Shown: positions 28,477-37,389 of the stretch, in pieces
How the letters are laid out: each line of letters opens with the position of its first letter
How positions within the stretch are numbered: position 1 is the stretch's first letter
NCBI GenBank assembly: GCA_014730115.1
Contig: WJIU01000026.1
Location: forward strand, 1-43,318
DNA from: Microcaldota archaeon
GTDB taxonomy: Archaea > Micrarchaeota > Micrarchaeia > Anstonellales > Bilamarchaeaceae
DNA: 43,318 bases
Direction: 5' to 3'
Translations under genes and position numbers: made by a program
The notes under the pieces: generated by a model
What the model was told of the DNA's origin: nothing
Database searches by the model: none
What the model saw: only the letters and a program-made list of their open reading frames with translations

Positions 28477-28812
28477 CTACAAACTGCCTAAGAATTCCTT
28501 TACAAGCTTGCTGACCTCCTTTTTCTCAAGCTTTTTCTTTTTGATGTTGGAGGCTTCATTTCCTGCCTTTTTCAGCATGTCTGTGACCTTTTTCTCAATC
28601 TCCTTGCTTCCACTGCGGATTTTCTCGTTTTTGTAATTCACGATTTCTTTTTCGGTCTCTTCACGTTCCTGGTGGGTTTTTTCCTTGGCCTGGCGTATTA
28701 CTGTCTCCGCTTCCTTTTTTGCATCGGATATGATGCGGTCGTACTGCTGCTCAGCGCCGTGGATATCCTCAATCGTCTTCACGAATTCGGGGCTTCCTGA
28801 GGTTTTATTCAT
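28477..28812 (-). CDS. atpH: A-type ATP synthase subunit H
   Basis: Coiled-coil peripheral stalk protein at operon start, DAKKEAETVIRQAKEKTHQEREETEKEI. Confidence 0.85.
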   Translation of the reverse strand: MNKTSGSPEFVKTIEDIHGAEQQYDRIISDAKKEAETVIRQAKEKTHQEREETEKEIVNYKNEKIRSGSKEIEKKVTDMLKKAGNEASNIKKKKLEKKEVSKLVKEFLGSL

Positions 28813-28918
28813 ACTAACCATCTGCAAAACAAGTTGATGGAATAATAAAAAAGAAGTCTTTAAAAACTTGCGCCGAACAATTCATTTACCGTTTTCTATT
28901 ATTCAGAGGATGATGCAA

Positions 28919-29599
28919 ATGGGTGCTTACAAGTATATATCAGAAACCCTTCAGAACGAGTACAAAAAGCGCGATGAAAGACTGAGGAAAAAAGTAATCC
29001 GGTGGAGAAAGGAGCCGGCAGTGGTAAAGGTAAACAGGCCGAGCAACATTTCCAGGGCAAGGACCCTGGGCTACAAGGCAAAGCAGGGATACATAATAGC
29101 AAGGGCGAGGGTCAACAAGGGACGCCGCACCAGGAGAAGGCCGACCAAGGGAAGGAAACAGAAAAGCTATTACTTCTTCAAGCAGCCCCAGATGTCGCTG
29201 CAGGCAACTGCAGAGCAGAAAGTCAACCGGCTGCACAGCAACATGGAGGTGCTGAATTCCTACTGGGTCGGCGATGACGGCAACTACCATTACTTTGAGG
29301 TAATCCTTGCGGACCCGGCAAAGCCGTCCGTGAACATCAGCTCAGCAATCAGGCAGGGCAAGTCATTCCGCGGGCTTACGTCTGCAGGAAATTCAAGAAA
29401 GCAGAGCAAGAAAAAGACTCCCAACAAAAAGCGCAGGAGAAAGGCCAAAGCCAGAAAGCCCTATGCCCCCCCCAAGAAGCCGGAAAAGAAAAACGGCCGC
29501 AAGCCGGACAAGCCGGATAAGCCGGACAAGCCCAAGCCCAGGAGAATCAAGGGCTCAAAATCAAGGAAGAAATCTCCCAAGAAAAAACCAAAGGAATAA
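28919..29599 (+). CDS. rpl15e: 50S ribosomal protein L15e with long Lys/Pro-rich C-terminal tail
   Basis: MGAYKYISETLQNEYKKRDERLRKKVIRWRKEPAVVKVNRPSNISRARTLGYKAKQGYIIARARVNKGRRTRRRPTKGRK. Confidence 0.96.
   Translation: MGAYKYISETLQNEYKKRDERLRKKVIRWRKEPAVVKVNRPSNISRARTLGYKAKQGYIIARARVNKGRRTRRRPTKGRKQKSYYFFKQPQMSLQATAEQKVNRLHSNMEVLNSYWVGDDGNYHYFEVILADPAKPSVNISSAIRQGKSFRGLTSAGNSRKQSKKKTPNKKRRRKAKARKPYAPPKKPEKKNGRKPDKPDKPDKPKPRRIKGSKSRKKSPKKKPKE
29501..29527 (+). repeat. 9-bp tandem repeat AAGCCGGA(C/T) x3 encoding KPD in the L15e tail
   Basis: aagccggac aagccggat aagccggac. Confidence 0.95.
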
Positions 29600-29601
29600 T
29601 C

Positions 29602-31107
29602 TCATCTGCTGTAGCCTGCCCTGAAAAGGAAGAACGGCTCAGCAGTAAGCGGGGAGGCTCCTCCGGCCGCACCGATGCCGAATCCTGAAACCGATGCCTC
29701 AATTGAGCCGCCCAGCTGGAAATCAAGGTTGTTTACTTCTTCTCCGGATGCATCAAGGTTTCCTGCAACAAGCACTGTGGGAATTATGGTTGCCCTTCCC
29801 GCATTTATTGCCCAGACCGGAATGCCCAGGGTCAGCCTGGCATGAACGTTGTCCTCATCTATCAGCACACCATCGCCCCGCTCTGTTTCGGCGGGCGATG
29901 GGAGCTGAAGGTAAAACACATCCAGCTGTGCCCAGGGGTTTGCCCCGTCAGCCCAGCCCACCGGCAGCCTTCCGTAAATTCCAGCTGAAAGCGGCATCAC
30001 CGTGTTGCTGCTGCCAGTTATCCTGATCCTAACCAAATTGCCAAAGCTGTAGCCGAACTGGCCACCGTATTCAAACAAATGGTTGGAGACATCTCCCTGG
30101 CCGGCATCCAGGAATACCCCGTTGTAGCCGACAGTCCCTGCGACGTGCACCCGGTGCCTTCCTGAAGCAAAAGACGGGCCTGCCATGAACGTCCCCCCAT
30201 ATGTCCTGACGTTTCCCTCTATCAGTTCGGAATCAAGCGAAAGCCCATAGGATGAGAAGGCCAGGCCTGTGAAAATGCCCGCATGCTCACCAATCCCGAC
30301 ATCTGCAAATGCGGTGATGCTGTTCAGGTCCCCTGCAATATCCCATGAGCCTGCATTATGGATGCTGTGCCGGTACCCGTCAATAAGAAATGAGAGCCTT
30401 CTCTCCTCAGGTTCCTCCTGCCCCACCCCAGGCTCAGGCTGTTCTGCCGGTGCAGGTTCCTCCTGCTCCGCAGGCTCTTCCGGTTCCCCTGCCACAGGCT
30501 CCTCAGGCTCAGCTTCCATGGCTAATGGCTCTGCCCTGAATTCAGCAAGCCCGTTGGGGGAAACCAGCCTGATGGTGTGGCGGCCCTCCGGTATTTCTAT
30601 TGTTTCTTCAATGGACGTTCCAATGGCAAGCGGGTTCAGCCGCTCTTCCCCGCTCTCATCTGCAATGTACCCGGGTATGTCCGGGCTCACCGCTTCGGAC
30701 AGTGACGTTTCACCGGAAAATACCTGCTCCCTTCCTTCTTCCCCGTTTTCCATCCTGTATCTTACCGTCCTTGAAACTTCAGGATTCCCTTCGTCAAACC
30801 ATTCCCTGAGCACTGCAGGATGGAATGTTATTGTCAGGCTGGCCGGACCTTCCACCTCCAGTTCAGGGAAATGGCCAAGCTGCCTGCTTACAATATACAC
30901 TTCCCTGGATTCCTCTCCCTGCTCCATGACTGTTGATGCCCCGCGCACGGCAAGCCGGGGCTCGGCCTCAATGGCCTGCTCGGCGGCGGCTATGCCCTCA
31001 AACTGGGGGGCAGTGAGTGCAGTGAGGCCGGAAAATGCAATGGCCGCAAGCCTCTTTTTTATGCCAGGTTTCCCAGCCCTTGCTCTGGGGCTCTGTAATC
31101 GTTTCAT
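29602..31107 (-). CDS. Secreted protein with Glu/Pro linker and C-terminal beta-barrel-like domain
   Basis: 501 aa, N-terminal signal-like segment, EPEEP linker, then alternating Gly/aromatic beta-strand pattern ending FFLFRAGYSR. Confidence 0.65.
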   Translation of the reverse strand: MKRLQSPRARAGKPGIKKRLAAIAFSGLTALTAPQFEGIAAAEQAIEAEPRLAVRGASTVMEQGEESREVYIVSRQLGHFPELEVEGPASLTITFHPAVLREWFDEGNPEVSRTVRYRMENGEEGREQVFSGETSLSEAVSPDIPGYIADESGEERLNPLAIGTSIEETIEIPEGRHTIRLVSPNGLAEFRAEPLAMEAEPEEPVAGEPEEPAEQEEPAPAEQPEPGVGQEEPEERRLSFLIDGYRHSIHNAGSWDIAGDLNSITAFADVGIGEHAGIFTGLAFSSYGLSLDSELIEGNVRTYGGTFMAGPSFASGRHRVHVAGTVGYNGVFLDAGQGDVSNHLFEYGGQFGYSFGNLVRIRITGSSNTVMPLSAGIYGRLPVGWADGANPWAQLDVFYLQLPSPAETERGDGVLIDEDNVHARLTLGIPVWAINAGRATIIPTVLVAGNLDASGEEVNNLDFQLGGSIEASVSGFGIGAAGGASPLTAEPFFLFRAGYSR

Positions 31108-31195
31108 GGAATGACATTAATTAAAACAGTTTAAAAATCTGCTTTCAAAATCCCTGCAAATATCATTTTAAATACTTTCTAACATAAAATGCAAC

Positions 31196-32980
31196 ATGCA
31201 AAACAAGTCCTCCAAGCCTGCAGATAAAAGGGAGACTGTGAAACCCGGCCGGAGCAGCCCGTTCCAGAGCATTTCCCGCACGGTTGCAAGGGACACGGTG
31301 AGCTCTTCCAGCCGTCCGGTTGCAACCATGGTTACAAGGGTGGGCAGGTTTGCCGCAAAGGAAACCCTGCAGGAGCCCCCTGCAGATTCCCTTACCGACC
31401 GCGAAATCCAGAGAGGCAGCGGAAGCACCCTTACATTCGGAAGGCTTATTGGAAAAGGAGGAATGGGCAGGATATACTGGGGCCGGATGGTTGACAGGTC
31501 CAGCGGGGGGGAAATCATGGTGGACAACCAGGTCGCGGTCAAGGTGATAAGCTTTGAAAAGAACAGCAGGGAGACCGGCGAAGAGAGAAACGACAGGATT
31601 CAGAGCTTTTTCAGGGAAGTAAAGCTGGCCTCCCGCCTCAAGCACGACAATATTGTCAGGATTCTTGCATTCGGGGAAACCGAAGGAAAAGAGCCTTATT
31701 TCGTAATGGAGTTCCTCAGGGGGGAGAGCCTGGAGGAGCGCATTGCCAGGAAGGGAAGGATGGCATGGGATGAGCTGCGGCCCCTGGTGCTCCAGACCTG
31801 CGACGGGCTGGAGGCCGCCCACAACTACATTGATGGGGAAACCGGCCTTAAGCTGCCGATTGTGCACCGGGACATAAAGCCTGCAAACATCTTTGTGACA
31901 AAAGACAGCAGGGGAAGGGACATGGCCAAGATTGTGGACTTCGGCCTTGCCAAGACCGTGAACCCTGCCGGCCAGGAAAGTGTGCAGGGAAACACAGTGG
32001 TGGGCACTCCTGAATACATGTCCCCCGAGCAGATTATGAACAAGGCAATAGACCACCGCTCCGACATCTATGCACTCGGGGTTCTTATGTATGACCTGCT
32101 TTCCGGGGAGCCGCCGTTCCCGCTTGGCGAAGGCGGGGTGGTCAGGATGTGGAACAGGATGCTCAAGGAAAAGCCGGTGCCGCTCAGGGAAAAGGGCATT
32201 GACATCCCCCCTGAGCTGGATGGGATAATATCCATATGCCTGGAAAAAGACCCGGATAAGCGCTTCCAGTCCGCCCGGGAGCTCAGGAAAGCAATCATGG
32301 AGTCTGACGGGGACGTAATCGACCTGGACCATCTCTTTCCTGATGAAAGCCCCCCGGACACCCCGCTTCCGTCATTTGTGCCTGAACTCCCGGAGAGGAG
32401 GGCCAGCGGGGACGACCTTACCAGGGTTTATGATTCATCAAAAGCCAGCGGCATGGCCAGGAAGGGCAGGATGAAAAAATGGATAGCGGCAGGCTCCCTG
32501 CTCCTTGCCACAACCATCGCCGGAGGAACGGTGGGCATGGTCTACCATCTTTCCGGGGAAAGCCAGGGGAGGGTTGCAGAGCCCCGGGCACCGGAGAAGG
32601 AGCGCAAGCCTGCAGATGTAGCTGCCGAGCCCGTGGCCGCTTCGCCCGCACCTGTGCCTATTCCCGCAGATGCCGCTCCTGATGCTGCCCCGGAAGTGGT
32701 TGAGCACGACATTACCTTCAGGACCAATGTTTCCGGGGCATCTGTCATCATTGAAGGGGAGGAGCGCTGCACTACCTCCCGGGACGGCACCTGCACAATC
32801 AGCCTTACCCACGGAACAGAGGGAGTGAGGGTCATGCTGGAAAGAAGCGGCTTTGAGGATGAAACAGTATCGGTTGTGCCTGACGAGGAGCAGACCCGTC
32901 CGGTGCGCATGAGCAGAATCCAGCCAAGGGAGCGCGAACCTGCCAGGAGGCAAACCCCCAGAATCCTTTCACCGGACTGA
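31196..32980 (+). CDS. Bacterial-type (Hanks) Ser/Thr protein kinase, one TM, C-terminal PEGA-like domain
   Basis: LIGKGGMGRIYWG, VAVKVI, VHRDIKPANIF, VDFGLAK, GTPEYMSPEQ; TM WIAAGSLLLATTIAGGTVGMVYHL; ITFRTNVSGASVIIEGEERCTTSRDGTCTISL. Confidence 0.92.
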   Translation: MQNKSSKPADKRETVKPGRSSPFQSISRTVARDTVSSSSRPVATMVTRVGRFAAKETLQEPPADSLTDREIQRGSGSTLTFGRLIGKGGMGRIYWGRMVDRSSGGEIMVDNQVAVKVISFEKNSRETGEERNDRIQSFFREVKLASRLKHDNIVRILAFGETEGKEPYFVMEFLRGESLEERIARKGRMAWDELRPLVLQTCDGLEAAHNYIDGETGLKLPIVHRDIKPANIFVTKDSRGRDMAKIVDFGLAKTVNPAGQESVQGNTVVGTPEYMSPEQIMNKAIDHRSDIYALGVLMYDLLSGEPPFPLGEGGVVRMWNRMLKEKPVPLREKGIDIPPELDGIISICLEKDPDKRFQSARELRKAIMESDGDVIDLDHLFPDESPPDTPLPSFVPELPERRASGDDLTRVYDSSKASGMARKGRMKKWIAAGSLLLATTIAGGTVGMVYHLSGESQGRVAEPRAPEKERKPADVAAEPVAASPAPVPIPADAAPDAAPEVVEHDITFRTNVSGASVIIEGEERCTTSRDGTCTISLTHGTEGVRVMLERSGFEDETVSVVPDEEQTRPVRMSRIQPREREPARRQTPRILSPD

Positions 32981-33012
32981 TTTTATAACATTTCAGTAGC
33001 TAATTACAATCC

Positions 33013-33465
33013 ATGTTTGACATTGTCAGGTGCGGGGCAGAGCCTTCTGAATACGGTTTCAAAGAGCTTTACAGGTACGAAAATGCAAAGGGCAGCATTG
33101 CATGGGTGCCGGGCCCCAGGGATGCTGTGAAGTTCAGGAACAAAATGAAGCTCATCATGCTTGAAGACTATTCCTTTGACGAGGGGGCGCTTAAGCTGAT
33201 TGCAGAAAAGAAAAAGGCATGCTTCCTTATCGACATGGGCAGGCTGGTAAAGACAAAGGGGATTCACCGGTCGATTCTTATTTCAAAGCTCAGGACCTTC
33301 CTTGGCCTGTGCGCAAAACACAGCGCTCTTTACACCTTTGCGACATTTTCGGAAACGGAAATGCAGATAAGAACCCCCTGGGAGATGGAGAACATCGCCA
33401 TGCTTCTGGGGCTGGACCGGGGGCAGGCAAAGCTTTCCCTGAAGCTCCTCCCCCATTATGTCTGA
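33013..33465 (+). CDS. Putative RNase P protein component 3 (Rpp30-like)
   Basis: Short TIM-barrel-like C-terminal pattern ...FSETEMQIRTPWEMENIAMLLGLDRGQAKLSLKLLPHYV resembling archaeal Rpp30 ends. Confidence 0.5.
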   Translation: MFDIVRCGAEPSEYGFKELYRYENAKGSIAWVPGPRDAVKFRNKMKLIMLEDYSFDEGALKLIAEKKKACFLIDMGRLVKTKGIHRSILISKLRTFLGLCAKHSALYTFATFSETEMQIRTPWEMENIAMLLGLDRGQAKLSLKLLPHYV

Positions 33466-33503
33466 AGAATATTTATAAACACTTTGTTACATATTCCATA
33501 ACC

Positions 33504-33965
33504 ATGAGAAAACTCACTGCTGCAGCACTCATGCTGGCAGGCGCAACTGTAATGGGCGCAGAGGCCCACAACGCAGCAACCAGGTATTCCAGCGAAAGGA
33601 TATGGCAGAGGCAGTCTCCGGTCATTGAAAGGGCCATGCGCAGGGACCCTGGGGCAAAGCAGGTTAAATACAATGAGCTGCGAAGGGAGCTGCGCAGGCT
33701 GGATGATTCCTCCGTCAGGGAAAAGTGCATATTTGAGACGCGCTTCGAGGCCGTGCTGCGGACCAACGGGGATGAGGAAGAAGCAAACAAGCTCATTTCC
33801 AGGGCAAGGTTTGAGCCGTTCTCCCACTGCAGCACCTCAAGCCAGTTCCAGAAATCTGCAAAGAAATGGTACTCAATCGCAGGGGCGGCAGCGTTCCTGC
33901 TCGGACTATACGGCATGGTAAGGTCGGCCTTCAGGAGAAAAGAAGGGGAGCATTCACCGAACTAG
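33504..33965 (+). CDS. Secreted/membrane protein of unknown function (signal peptide plus C-terminal TM)
   Basis: 153 aa from ATG 33504; MRKLTAAALMLAGATVMGAEA; C-terminal WYSIAGAAAFLLGLYGMVRSAFRRK. Confidence 0.75.
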   Translation: MRKLTAAALMLAGATVMGAEAHNAATRYSSERIWQRQSPVIERAMRRDPGAKQVKYNELRRELRRLDDSSVREKCIFETRFEAVLRTNGDEEEANKLISRARFEPFSHCSTSSQFQKSAKKWYSIAGAAAFLLGLYGMVRSAFRRKEGEHSPN

Positions 33966-35090
33966 CCGCCTTGGCTTGGCCGGAGCCTGCATCCTTTTTT
34001 TGAAATAATTCCTGAAATGCCCGTAGTCAACTTCTGCAACCAGCCGGTGCTTTTTTCCGGGCCGGGCATTCATGATGCCCAAATCATCAATTCGGAGCTC
34101 TGCCTGTTCGGTTTTGATTTTTTTAGGATGCTCAATCGCATAGATTGCAAAGGCATCAGAGACCCGCATCTTTTTCAACTCCCCCAGCCTGAATGCATTG
34201 AGCACATGGCTGTAGGGCTGTGCGCCGGGATTTTCCCCCGCCAGCTCCATGACATTCTGGAAGATGCGGTAATGCCGCACCGGGTCTTCCCTGAAGTTTT
34301 TGGAATTGCAGAGCATGGCAAGAAGGCTTCTGAACCTTTCCAGCCGGCCAAAGTCCTCATGGCTCATCCTTTTTCCCGGCACTAAGGGAAGCATGTGCCT
34401 GGTCTCCCCCACCAGCTGGGGGGTGAAAATATTGCTGGTATCATGGAAGAGCTTCCAGCAGGATGCCATGCATGCGATGAAGCCCTGGGCCCTGGAGCCC
34501 TTCAGGCCGGTAAGAAAGCCGGCTTCAGGCCGGAAGCCCCCGCACACGCCGGCAGGCACCACCACCATGTCCATGCCTGAGTTGAGGACTTCGTCTGCCG
34601 CCAGGCTGTCGTGGGAGAAGTTGTGCTCGGGCTTTCCTTCCCTTCCGCCCATTATGTAGAGCGTCCTGATGCTTTTCACTGCGCCGGGCTTTTCGCGGAG
34701 CAGCCTTGCGATGTTTGTAAGCGGCGCTATGCTCGCAACCACTGCATCCTTGAGCCTTTCCAGCTGGCCGGCCATCATGGAAAGCCAGTCTTCTTCAGCA
34801 TCAGGCTGCCCCTTCCCTGGTGCCATGAAATGCTCTGCGCCGGTGGTGAAGCGCGGGAGCCGGCTGAACATTGCCTCAGCCTCCCCCACTCCGACAACCG
34901 CGCCATGGCCCCCCAGCTCCAGCAGGTGCCTGGCAATCCTGGCCCTTTCCCCGACAGGGCCGTTGGTGACATAAACACCTTTCAAATCAATTGCAGGCGA
35001 ATTCATTGCAAGGTAGAGTGCGGCCGCATCATCAATGTCAGTGCCGATGTCGGTAGAAAGCAGCAGGTTCTTTTTTATTTCAGGCACCAA
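33954..35090 (-). CDS. Inosine/uridine-preferring nucleoside hydrolase family
   Basis: LLSTDIGTDIDDAAALYLAM, ASIAPLTNIARLL, LYIMGGREGKPEHNFSHDSLAADEVL. Confidence 0.9.
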   Translation of the reverse strand: MVPEIKKNLLLSTDIGTDIDDAAALYLAMNSPAIDLKGVYVTNGPVGERARIARHLLELGGHGAVVGVGEAEAMFSRLPRFTTGAEHFMAPGKGQPDAEEDWLSMMAGQLERLKDAVVASIAPLTNIARLLREKPGAVKSIRTLYIMGGREGKPEHNFSHDSLAADEVLNSGMDMVVVPAGVCGGFRPEAGFLTGLKGSRAQGFIACMASCWKLFHDTSNIFTPQLVGETRHMLPLVPGKRMSHEDFGRLERFRSLLAMLCNSKNFREDPVRHYRIFQNVMELAGENPGAQPYSHVLNAFRLGELKKMRVSDAFAIYAIEHPKKIKTEQAELRIDDLGIMNARPGKKHRLVAEVDYGHFRNYFKKRMQAPAKPRRLVR

Positions 35091-35934
35091 GCCTCACCTT
35101 CAGCCTCTGCAAATCCTTTCTGCGCTCCCTGAAATCCGTCTCCAGCGCCATCCTTTTCCTTACCGGCTTCCCGATGCTCATGAAGCTGTCCACCACGCAC
35201 CTGCCTTGTTTTGTCATTCCCAGAAACTGGCCGTCGGCAAGCCTGTCCTTTATCCTTTGGAAGTATTCAGGGGTCAGGTGCGAATACCTTGTAATCAACA
35301 GCAGGTCTATCAGTTTTGGGCTGGATTTTTCCATCAGTGCCTCGGTGAGCCCGGCAACCGAGCCCCCGGTTACTGAATCATTGTCAAAGACCAGTATCCT
35401 CTTCCCGTCCAGGGAGCCTGAGCGCAACCTGTCCATTGGGCAGGTCAGCCGGTGGTTTCCTTCCCTGTATACAAGGATGTCGTAGGCCTCCATTCCAAAC
35501 AATGAGAACACAAAGGAAGTCCACATCCCCTTCTTTGCAATCCCTATTCCCACATCGTAGTCGCTTTTCAGCTGCCGGGCGGCATGCACGGCCCTTGCCA
35601 GGTAGCCTGAAAGATGGGTAAATGTGCTTATCTCACCGGGGTCTGCAAGAAGATGAATGCCCGAAAGCAGCCTCTGCAGGGGGTCGGCCCTGGCAATGCC
35701 TGCTGCCTGTTCCACCGGCACAACCGCAATGCCTGGCCCATCCCGTGAATTTACCAGCACAGGAAACAGCTTGGTGCATATGTGGTTGTGGAATGCAATC
35801 TGGAATGCGGAAAAAACAGCCTTCAGCTCCCTGCCAAGATTGTCAAAGTCATAATGGGCCGGGGCAGCCGGCAGATTGGAATCATCCATGCCCTGAATTA
35901 GCTGAAATCTATTTTTAAATACTACTTCTGCCAT
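35080..35934 (-). CDS. Phosphoribosyltransferase-like protein
   Basis: KRILVFDNDSVTGGSVAGLTEAL PRPP-loop-like motif; overlaps the nucleoside hydrolase start. Confidence 0.65.
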   Translation of the reverse strand: MAEVVFKNRFQLIQGMDDSNLPAAPAHYDFDNLGRELKAVFSAFQIAFHNHICTKLFPVLVNSRDGPGIAVVPVEQAAGIARADPLQRLLSGIHLLADPGEISTFTHLSGYLARAVHAARQLKSDYDVGIGIAKKGMWTSFVFSLFGMEAYDILVYREGNHRLTCPMDRLRSGSLDGKRILVFDNDSVTGGSVAGLTEALMEKSSPKLIDLLLITRYSHLTPEYFQRIKDRLADGQFLGMTKQGRCVVDSFMSIGKPVRKRMALETDFRERRKDLQRLKVRLGA

Positions 35935-35949
35935 TCTTTATAACAGGTA

Positions 35950-36819
35950 TTACAGCTCCTCCCCGGCAATCATCCTGTAAGCCTTGAGATACCTCTCCGA
36001 GGTTTTCTTTATTATCTCATCCGGCAGGTCCGGAGGGGGAGGCGCCTTGTCCCAGCCTGTCTCCTCAAGGTAGTTTCTCACAAACTGCTTGTCCAGGCTT
36101 TCCAGGATTCCCTCATCATATTTGTCCTTGAGCCAGTACCTGGAAGAATCAGGGGTGAGCGCCTCATCAATCAGGATGGCCTTTCCGCCAATTGTGCCGA
36201 ACTCAAACTTTGTGTCTGCAAGCACCAGGCCTGCGTCCAGTGCGTAGTTTTTTGCAAACTTGTAAAGCTCCAGGCTCTTCTGCTTGATAGTTGCATATCT
36301 TTCCTCCCCTGCAATTTCCTTTGCCTTTTCCTCGGGTATGTTCTCGTCGTGCCCTGTTTCTGCCTTGGTGGCAGGGGTGAATATGGGCTCCGGAAGCTCG
36401 CTGCCGTTCTTCAGCCCTTCCGGAAGCTCAATTCCGCACACCGCGCCGTTTTTCTGGTAGTCCTTCCATGCGCTTCCGGTGATATAGCCCCGGACCACGC
36501 ACTCCACCGGTATTGGCTCGGTTTTCTGGACAATCATGCTGCGGCCCTGCACGTAACCGGGAAGGTTCTCCGGAATCATGTCAGTAACAAAGTGGTTCTC
36601 TATAATGTGCCCGGTGTTGTTGAACCAGAACTTGGAAAGCCGGTTGAGCACCTCTCCCTTGCGGGGAATCCCCTGTTTGAATACAACATCAAACGCGCTC
36701 AGCCGGTCGGTTGCCACCATGAGCAGCCGTCCGTCAATCTTGTAGGTGTCCCTCACCTTGCCTTTTTTCAGAAGCTCCAGGTCCATGTCTGTCTCGGTTA
36801 ATGTTTCCATAATTATCAA
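35950..36819 (-). CDS. purC: Phosphoribosylaminoimidazole-succinocarboxamide synthase
   Basis: LLKKGKVRDTYKIDGRLLMVATDRLSAFDVVFKQGIPRKGEVLNRLSKFWF. Confidence 0.97.
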   Translation of the reverse strand: MIIMETLTETDMDLELLKKGKVRDTYKIDGRLLMVATDRLSAFDVVFKQGIPRKGEVLNRLSKFWFNNTGHIIENHFVTDMIPENLPGYVQGRSMIVQKTEPIPVECVVRGYITGSAWKDYQKNGAVCGIELPEGLKNGSELPEPIFTPATKAETGHDENIPEEKAKEIAGEERYATIKQKSLELYKFAKNYALDAGLVLADTKFEFGTIGGKAILIDEALTPDSSRYWLKDKYDEGILESLDKQFVRNYLEETGWDKAPPPPDLPDEIIKKTSERYLKAYRMIAGEEL

Positions 36820-36893
36820 CTTTCAGAGAACTGTACAGTATTCTTTAAATATGCTACCGATAAGGCCGTTTCCGAGTTATTAAAGGTGTTTTT

Positions 36894-37389
36894 GTGTTTA
36901 TACAAAGCATGGCAATGAAGAGGCGGCTCTCCACAGGCCCAATGGAAACCCCTGGCCGGCTTTTTGATAAAAGCAAGCCAGGCTCCAATCACAGGCCTTT
37001 AATCAATATGGCCAGGCATTTCATCAGGGCCGGGAACCATGATGACGCAGGGGACTGCCTGCAGGAAGTGCTTTCCGAGAATCCGCAGAACAGGTTTGCG
37101 ATAAGCCTGATGATGCGGCTTTATGGCCAAACCGGGGAAACGCTGAAGGCCGCTGCTTGACCCACATATCGTAAACTCTGCAATCAGCACATATGCCAGG
37201 GCCGAAAAGCTGGGAAAAGCCAGGAATGTATTCGATTGCGCCAGCAGGCGGGGGCTGTGCGACCCCCATGTCTTCAATACCATGCTCAGGGCCTGCGGAA
37301 GGGTGGGCATGGAAACGCAGGCAAGGCAGATTTACGCGCTTGCAAACACCAACGGCTGTGCGGACGCATTCATGAAAAAGCTTTTCTAG
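36894..37389 (+). pseudogene. Split TPR/PPR-like repeat protein
   Basis: Frame 1 (36894-37160): ...NMARHFIRAGNHDDAGDCLQEVLSENPQNRFAISLMMRLYGQTGETLKAAA*. A second frame (open 37147-37389): LLDPHIVNSAISTYARAEKLGKARNVFDCASRRGLCDPHVFNTMLRACGRVGMETQARQIYALANTNGCADAFMKKLF*. Confidence 0.7.

Noticed and set aside
20491-28812. Unusual ATPase operon organisation
   Set aside because: H-I-K-E-C-F-A-B-D is the ordinary archaeal order; no intein or extra gene seen.
31163-32332. 389-aa minus-strand ORF opposite the kinase
   Set aside because: Kinase motifs are unambiguous on the plus strand; the antisense ORF is low-complexity shadow.
36999-37310. 103-aa minus-strand ORF opposite the PPR-like gene
   Set aside because: The plus-strand frames carry coherent repeat motifs; the minus ORF does not.
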